Shown here piece after piece: positions 7,304-7,575 of a stretch of 7,575 nt of DNA (its first letter is position 1; the number at the start of each line of letters is the position of its first letter). The DNA comes from an uncultured Collinsella sp. (lineage in GTDB: Bacteria > Actinomycetota > Coriobacteriia > Coriobacteriales > Coriobacteriaceae), in contig URVD01000084.1 of the NCBI GenBank assembly GCA_900551195.1, forward strand, positions 1-7,575. The letters run 5' to 3'. The position numbers were made by a program, and so were the translations under genes. The notes below the pieces were generated by a model. That model was not told the DNA's origin. It worked only from the letters and a program-made list of their open reading frames with translations, and made no database searches.

Positions 7304-7507
7304 TTACGAGAAGAAGAGGTCCAGCAGGGCCTCATCGTCATCGTCCTCATCGGCCGCGGCGCGATCCCAAACCTCAAGGTGGTCGTAGTTGCCCACAACC
7401 GTGACCTCGCGGTCGAGGTTCGCCTGCTTGCGGAGAGACTCGGAAAGACCGATACGACCGGCGCTGTCCACGTCCATCGACGTGGTGCGCTTGTTGATCG
7501 CCCTCAT
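7304..7507 (-). CDS. mraZ: Short MraZ-like protein with a single SpoVT/AbrB-type repeat
   Basis: MraZ is the DNA-binding regulator usually encoded first in dcw clusters. It normally has about 140-150 residues and two tandem AbrB-like repeats, each with a DxxxR motif. This frame gives only 67 residues and one repeat: MDVDSAGRIGLSESLRKQA (motif D14-SAG-R18), then EVTVVGNYDHLEVWD, which resembles the second repeat of canonical MraZ. The tail is acidic (D53-E59) and ends in LLDLFFS. The frame has no stop between 7507 and the window edge, but those 22 codons lose the G/C third-position bias and contain no start codon, so ATG 7507 is the best start. AAGGAAG lies 13 nt upstream, rather far. Alternatives are a full-length mraZ whose first half lies outside the window, or a truncated gene. 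The next gene is rsmH, 20 nt on. Confidence 0.7.
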   Translation of the reverse strand: MRAINKRTTSMDVDSAGRIGLSESLRKQANLDREVTVVGNYDHLEVWDRAAADEDDDDEALLDLFFS

Positions 7508-7510
7508 GAG

Positions 7511-7548
7511 CTTCTGGTCACTTCCTTCTGTACTGCAATGCTTCTGTA
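7511..7548 (-). repeat. Short direct repeats (CAGAAG type) in the mraZ leader
   Basis: On the minus strand TACAGAAG occurs at 7548-7541 and again at 7532-7525, exactly 16 nt apart. A third partial copy, CAGAAG, lies at 7516-7511, 14 nt further on. A second 8-mer, TTGCAGTA, occurs at 7571-7564 and 7538-7531. The stretch is AT-richer than the genes and lies directly upstream of the mraZ-like start, where MraZ operators normally sit. The known MraZ box (repeated TGGG) is not present. The ribosome binding site candidate overlaps the second copy. Function is unknown, and chance is possible at this length. Confidence 0.4.
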
Positions 7549-7575
7549 TGTTTGTTACAGTGCTACTGCAAAACG

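Noticed and set aside
1..7575. Mobile element, CRISPR array, tRNA/rRNA gene or defence system
   Set aside because: No transposase or integrase motifs, spaced CRISPR-type repeats or RNA-gene sequence were recognised. The window is densely filled by conserved cell-wall genes in syntenic order.

Overview
The window holds the first part of a dcw (division and cell wall) cluster. Everything is on the minus strand, so the genes read from high to low coordinates. In transcription order they are mraZ-like (7507-7304), rsmH/mraW (7283-6318), ftsL (6227-5757), ftsI/pbp (5739-3874), murF (3747-2323), mraY (2319-1300) and murD (1290 to the window edge at 1, so 3'-truncated). The DNA is GC-rich with strong G/C preference at third codon positions. 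This codon bias also opens long antisense frames, none of which look real.

Organism: a high-GC Gram-positive bacterium. The cluster content, the short FtsL with its long cytoplasmic tail, and the class B PBP with a long Arg/Gly/Ser-rich cytoplasmic tail and no visible PASTA repeats fit Actinomycetota. My best guess is a gut Coriobacteriia such as Collinsella. This rests on overall impression, not on a diagnostic marker.

Layout and function: mraZ encodes a putative DNA-binding regulator, here with only one AbrB-like repeat. RsmH methylates 16S rRNA. FtsL and FtsI are inner-membrane parts of the septal peptidoglycan synthesis machine. MurD adds D-Glu to the UDP-MurNAc peptide, MurF adds the terminal D-Ala-D-Ala, and MraY moves the finished phospho-MurNAc-pentapeptide onto undecaprenyl phosphate. 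Intergenic gaps are 20, 90, 17, 126, 3 and 9 nt, and I see no intrinsic terminator, so this looks like one operon. The 126-nt ftsI-murF gap is the largest and may carry an internal promoter. murE, usually found exactly there, is absent.

No stretch over 300 nt lacks a gene. The region is largely conventional. The items most worth a second look are the half-size MraZ, the missing murE with a hairpin in its place, and short direct repeats upstream of mraZ. I do not see a new defence, mobile or biosynthetic system here.
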